From Trachelipus rathkii (lineage: Eukaryota; Arthropoda; Malacostraca; Isopoda; Trachelipodidae), in contig JABUQX010103314.1 in assembly GCA_015478945.1 (NCBI GenBank), positions 1 through 25,230 on the forward strand: a stretch of 25,230 bases of DNA, in the 5' to 3' direction. A program made the translations under genes and the position numbers. Below the pieces are notes generated by a model. It saw only the letters and a list, made by a program, of their open reading frames with translations. It was not told the DNA's origin and did not search any database. This document shows, piece after piece, positions 22,461 through 25,230 of this stretch. Position 1 is the stretch's first letter, and each line of letters opens with the position of its first letter.

Positions 22461-24207
22461 GAATTCCGCATTGAATGGATTGAATGACGCTGGCATTAAA
22501 ATGAGGGAGATTAAATTCAGCAGGAAACACAGAAGATGGAAGAGAATTCCATAGAAAAGAGGTAGCAGGAAAGAAGGAAGCACCGCAGCGAACTAGCCTG
22601 GAGTTACCAATATCAACACAAAACTCATGCGCAGATACAGCACCCCTTGTGTTGCGAGGGCGTCGTAAAGGTGGTGGTACGCGAGTGATAAGTTCCCTCG
22701 AGCACCTGCCGCTGCGGTACCTATAGAAAATAGATAAAGCACCAACATCGCGCCACAAAGAAAGAGGGTCAAGTGAAGTGGAAAGTACAGAACAGCTTAT
22801 AAGCCTTTGACTCGACCCTATCCAAAAGCCGGGTGAAACCAGAGCTCCCCAGATATGAGAGCAGTACTCAATACAAGGGCGGATAGGAAGCCTTGTATAA
22901 CTGGAAAGTAACTGTGAGAGGAAAAAAAAAAAGTCTCGCAGTCTAAACAGAACTCCCAGTTTCTTTGAGACCGCCCTAGCAACCGTTGTGATGTGAGGTT
23001 TCCAAGACATTTTTTTGATTATGTTAAGGCCAAGGATTGTCAACAGTAGAGACGAAAGAACCATCGAAAGAGGTAGGAAAGGTAGAAGGTGCCTTAGAGA
23101 AGGAGATTTGTGTAAGTTGGCTTTTTAAAGAACTAAATTTCACAAGGTTGAGACGACCCCCACCCGGAAATTCTATCCAGATTAGCGAGAATAGAATCGG
23201 AAAGATTAAGATGAGAGGCAATTCTAGAAGTAAAAGGGGGAGTAAAATTGAAATGAGTTGAAGGGTCGAGTCATCGGCATATGGGTGGATAGTTAGATGT
23301 GCAGGTGAGAAGATCATTACTGAAAAGTAGGAATAAAGTAGGAGATAAGACAAAACCCTGAGGAACACCACTATTGACAGAAAAAGAAGAAGTCGCCCCA
23401 TCAACAACAGCCGATATTGAGCGATTTAAAAGAAAACTAGACATAAGTAAGCAAAGAGAAGAAAACCCAAAGGAGGGGAGCTTGGAGAGCAGTGACGAGT
23501 GCCATACCCGGTCAAATGCTTTGGATTTTTTAAGCCCCACCACGCAAGTCTCCCCGTAGTTTGTAAGAGCGGAAAACCGTAAATCAGTAAGGTAAGAAAA
23601 TATATCGCCAGTAGATCTCGTGCGCAGAAAGTCGTACTGGCGATCGGATAGAAGTGAATGAGATTCCAGATGATCTAAGAAATGAGAGTTGAGAAGGGTT
23701 TCAAAGATCTTAGATAGAATACAAGTGAGAATTATAGGGCGATAGATAGAAACAGAGCGGCTTCCTTTTTTTCGGAATAGGTTGGACATGTGCGTGCTTC
23801 CAACACTGAGGGAAAGTGGTTGTATTGAGACATAGAAAATATAGTTGAACGAAGGGCGTGGTCAGCACGGAAGCACACTCCCTCAAAATTCGGGTATAAC
23901 ACCATCCGGGCCACCCGCCTTCCTAACGTTTATAGATTTCATAGATTTCAGGAGCCCATGCACCTGATCAAATGTAATCACAGGCAAAGGCATAGGACAC
24001 CTGAGAGGAGGAGGAGGGAGGGGAGGGAGAGAAGAATAACAGAATCGTCCAGGGTTGAGTTAGAATAGGCAGCCAAAGAGATTGGCCTTTTCAGTTGGAG
24101 AATTAGCAACAGAACCATCAGATCGAATAAGAGGGGGGAAGGCATATTTACAGAAGTTATTAGAGATGTTTTTGGCAAAAGGCCAGAAAGATTTGTCAGT
24201 AGGAGAA

Positions 24208-24210
<3 letters not shown>
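22453..24210 (-). pseudogene. Jockey-type non-LTR retrotransposon RT, 5'-truncated
   Basis: The element would copy its RNA at a nicked target. Only the reverse transcriptase and the region after it remain. On the minus strand, from about 24,200, it reads [19 protein letters not shown] (near 24,060), YRPI-LTCILSKIFETLLNSHF (23,740-23,680), the RQY-F--TRSTGD block (about 23,645-23,605), the SKAFDRVWH block (about 23,525-23,490), SGVPQG-VLSPTLFLLF (about 23,375-23,325), YADDST (about 23,283-23,266), GRLNLVKF (about 23,152-23,129) and the downstream IRPCIEYCSHIWG (about 22,895-22,855) and FFPATSFLWNSLPSSVFP blocks. It ends in a stop at 22,453. At least three frameshifts break it. Motif A has KK before SKAFD where the catalytic Asp-Ile pair is expected. 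No endonuclease is seen; the 5' side ends in the (AT)n tract. Confidence 0.9.
22921..22933. repeat. Homopolymer A-run inside the jockey-type frame
   Basis: A run of about 11 A (T on the coding strand) turns the expected RDFF-S-SQ segment into RDFFFFLSQ. Slippage or base-call error in the run is likely. Confidence 0.6.

Positions 24211-24296
<86 letters not shown>
24211..24296. repeat. (AT)n microsatellite, about 43 units
   Basis: Uninterrupted AT dinucleotides immediately at the 5' edge of the jockey-type fragment. Frames through it give long Tyr-Ile runs that are not proteins. Confidence 0.97.
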
Positions 24297-24300
<4 letters not shown>

Positions 24301-24320
24301 TCTTTTTTTTTATTTCTGCT

Positions 24321-24326
<6 letters not shown>

Positions 24327-24384
<58 letters not shown>
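24327..24384. repeat. (AT)n microsatellite, second block
   Basis: Separated from the first array by about 30 bases that contain a T-rich run and tttctgctact. It directly abuts the left terminus of the TIR element. Confidence 0.97.
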
Positions 24385-24386
<2 letters not shown>

Positions 24387-24836
24387 TAGACCGTTTTCGT
24401 TTTCGTCATTTGTGCTTACACTAGGTAAGGAATGCTTACACAGTTTTAGCACAAATTTCGTGCAAAAACGACCGCGATTTCTTACGAATTCTACTTTTGT
24501 TTACAAATAATTGGAATCAGCTGTTGTGATGGAGCCCATCAATTTGGAATAAACAGAAATAAAAACATAACAAATGGTTTATATTACAAATAATTGATCA
24601 ACTATTGTGATAGAGTTTATCCATTTGGGAAAAATTATTTAAAGTTTATTTTATTGAATAAAACATTCATCAATTCAAACGGGCCTACCACGTTGCCATA
24701 TTTTTTGTTACATTTTTGAGTAAGAACGTCCTAAATTCGACATTTTTTACTATTATGCGCATAGTTGACAAAAATGAATGCAAACTCAAACATTTCTTAA
24801 GTTTCGTAAGCACAAATGCAAAAACGAAAACGACTA
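24387..24836. mobile_element. Short non-autonomous TIR element (MITE-like), about 450 bp
   Basis: The left terminus 24,387-24,419 and right terminus 24,806-24,836 are inverted repeats of about 31-33 bases differing by a few changes (core CGTTTTCG and ATTTGTGCTTAC). A third, internal copy in the right-terminus orientation lies at 24,447-24,474, so the first 88 bases form a smaller inverted repeat on their own. Two direct repeats with a period of 83 bases start with TTACAAATAATTG at 24,501 and 24,584. No transposase frame is present. The left end abuts (AT)n, so a TA target duplication cannot be tested and the superfamily is unknown. Confidence 0.72.
24501..24633. repeat. Two direct repeats, period 83 bp, inside the TIR element
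   Basis: Copies at about 24,501-24,550 and 24,584-24,633 share ttacaaataattg, then a diverged cagctgttgtgat or caactattgtgat phrase, then an atcaatttgg or atccatttgg phrase. They are moderately diverged, suggesting an old internal duplication. Confidence 0.75.
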
Positions 24837-24841
24837 CAGTA

Positions 24842-25050
24842 ATATGTGCGGAGTTTGGTCGAACTCATGTTTTGCTGTGTTGAGTTATCGTATCGCTTTG
24901 AAATTTGGTATAATCTCGTTGTAGCCGAGTTTTCGTGTCCGTAGGACCCCCCTAAGTGGGTGTTGCCTCTTAGAGGTAGCTCACGCTACGCCCTCTACTG
25001 CGTTGGAAATCCATTTCCCTTTTGTCTGATTGACCTTGAACGGTCTTTCG
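24842..25050. other. Interval with no recognised gene
   Basis: Ordinary composition between the TIR element and the trinucleotide array. A block rich in ctaagtgggtgttgcctcttagaggtagc contains a short self-complementary part (cctctta and taagagg-like halves around 24,965-24,978). Nothing coding is recognised. Confidence 0.5.

Positions 25051-25051
<1 letters not shown>

Positions 25052-25125
<74 letters not shown>
25052..25125. repeat. (TTA)n trinucleotide microsatellite
   Basis: About 24 perfect TTA/ATT units. The 65-codon frame across it reads as a leucine run and is not a protein. The left-arm counterpart at 668-740 is irregular. Confidence 0.97.
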
Positions 25126-25127
<2 letters not shown>

Positions 25128-25180
25128 CTACCTGAGTTAGACGTCGTGTCGGGCTAAAATTTGGCCGCGCGCTAGGTGAT

Positions 25181-25210
25181 GACGTAACCTCGTTACGACG
25201 AAGTTACGTC
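25181..25210. other. Small hairpin in a GC-rich tip
   Basis: GACGTAAC (25,181-25,188) and its exact reverse complement GTTACGTC (25,203-25,210) flank a 14-base loop. The surrounding 90 bases are GC-rich, unlike the rest of the arm, and correspond to the GC-rich patch at about 495-615 in the left arm. Confidence 0.6.
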
Positions 25211-25230
25211 GCCGTGCGCCCCCGGAGGTG

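Larger units (their letters stand above)
14650..25230 (-). repeat. Right arm of window-scale inverted repeat
   Basis: This is the reverse-complement partner of about 490-14,600. From 20.2 kb to the end it is the cleaner copy: retroelement reading frames survive for up to 248 codons. From about 15 to 19.7 kb it is noisy and carries extra bases relative to the left arm, for example 18,610-19,705 against 9,690-10,600. The inner boundary is projected from anchor sums near 29,250, which put the mirror axis at about 14.6 kb. No matching sequence could be read by eye between about 13.5 and 15.7 kb. Confidence 0.93.

Noticed and set aside
23978..24510. Open frames of 142-143 codons on both strands with long Tyr-Ile runs
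   Set aside because: They are readings of the (AT)n microsatellites; only the NSTLDDS part on the minus strand belongs to the jockey-type element.
24960..25157. 65-codon frame with a leucine run that could look like a signal or membrane segment
   Set aside because: The leucines come from the (TTA)n microsatellite.
490..25230. A genuine biological palindrome (sex-chromosome-type or amplification-type inverted duplication)
   Set aside because: Not excluded, but insertion-dominated differences that switch arms and the loss of frame only in the noisy copy fit a read-level fold-back better.

Overview
The window reads as repeat-rich eukaryotic DNA, most likely from an arthropod and plausibly a decapod crustacean. 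The evidence is a jockey-type non-LTR retrotransposon, a Penelope-like element with a GIY-YIG tail, a hAT (ZBED-type) transposase relic, a terminal-inverted-repeat element, and long (AT)n and (ATT)n microsatellites. I see no intact host gene, rRNA, functional tRNA or CRISPR array. The host assignment is inference from the element families.

The dominant structure is that almost the whole window is one giant imperfect inverted repeat. The sequence from about 490 to 14,600 reappears as reverse complement from about 14,650 to 25,230. Anchors lie in order along the full length: 3063-3086 pairs with 23554-23577 (24 bases exact), 4254-4272 with 22792-22810, 5449-5469 with 22241-22261 (21 bases exact), 9841-9868 with 19478-19505, 10795-10832 with 18322-18359, and 13121-13130 with 16121-16130. 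The arms differ mainly by extra inserted bases, and the noisy copy changes sides. The left arm is degraded over about 0.5-9.4 kb where the right arm (20.2-25.2 kb) is clean; the right arm is the rougher one over about 18.2-19.7 kb where the left (9.7-11 kb) is clean. I read this as a fold-back long read (template followed by its own complement) left in the assembly and unevenly polished, rather than a biological palindrome.

Layout, using the cleaner copy. Right arm, from 25,230 inward: GC-rich tip, (TTA)n microsatellite (25,052-25,125), an element with about 33-bp terminal inverted repeats (24,387-24,836), (AT)n tracts, a 5'-truncated jockey-type RT on the minus strand (about 24,210-22,455), a Penelope-like RT on the minus strand (about 22,460-21,311) cut inside its GIY-YIG domain, a short CR1-like RT scrap on the plus strand (21,231-21,309), a possible tRNA-derived SINE (20,275-20,385), and AT-rich satellite-like DNA (19,705-20,800). 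Left arm, 9,690-10,953: the hAT transposase relic with a 181-bp internal tandem duplication. The centre, about 11-18.2 kb, has no recognisable gene, and the turn-around near 14.6 kb is not resolved.

These sequences are layered dead transposons, not a cooperating gene set. Most open frames of 60-150 codons here are chance or low-complexity frames. The left-arm ones are noisy rereads of right-arm elements and should not be annotated as genes.
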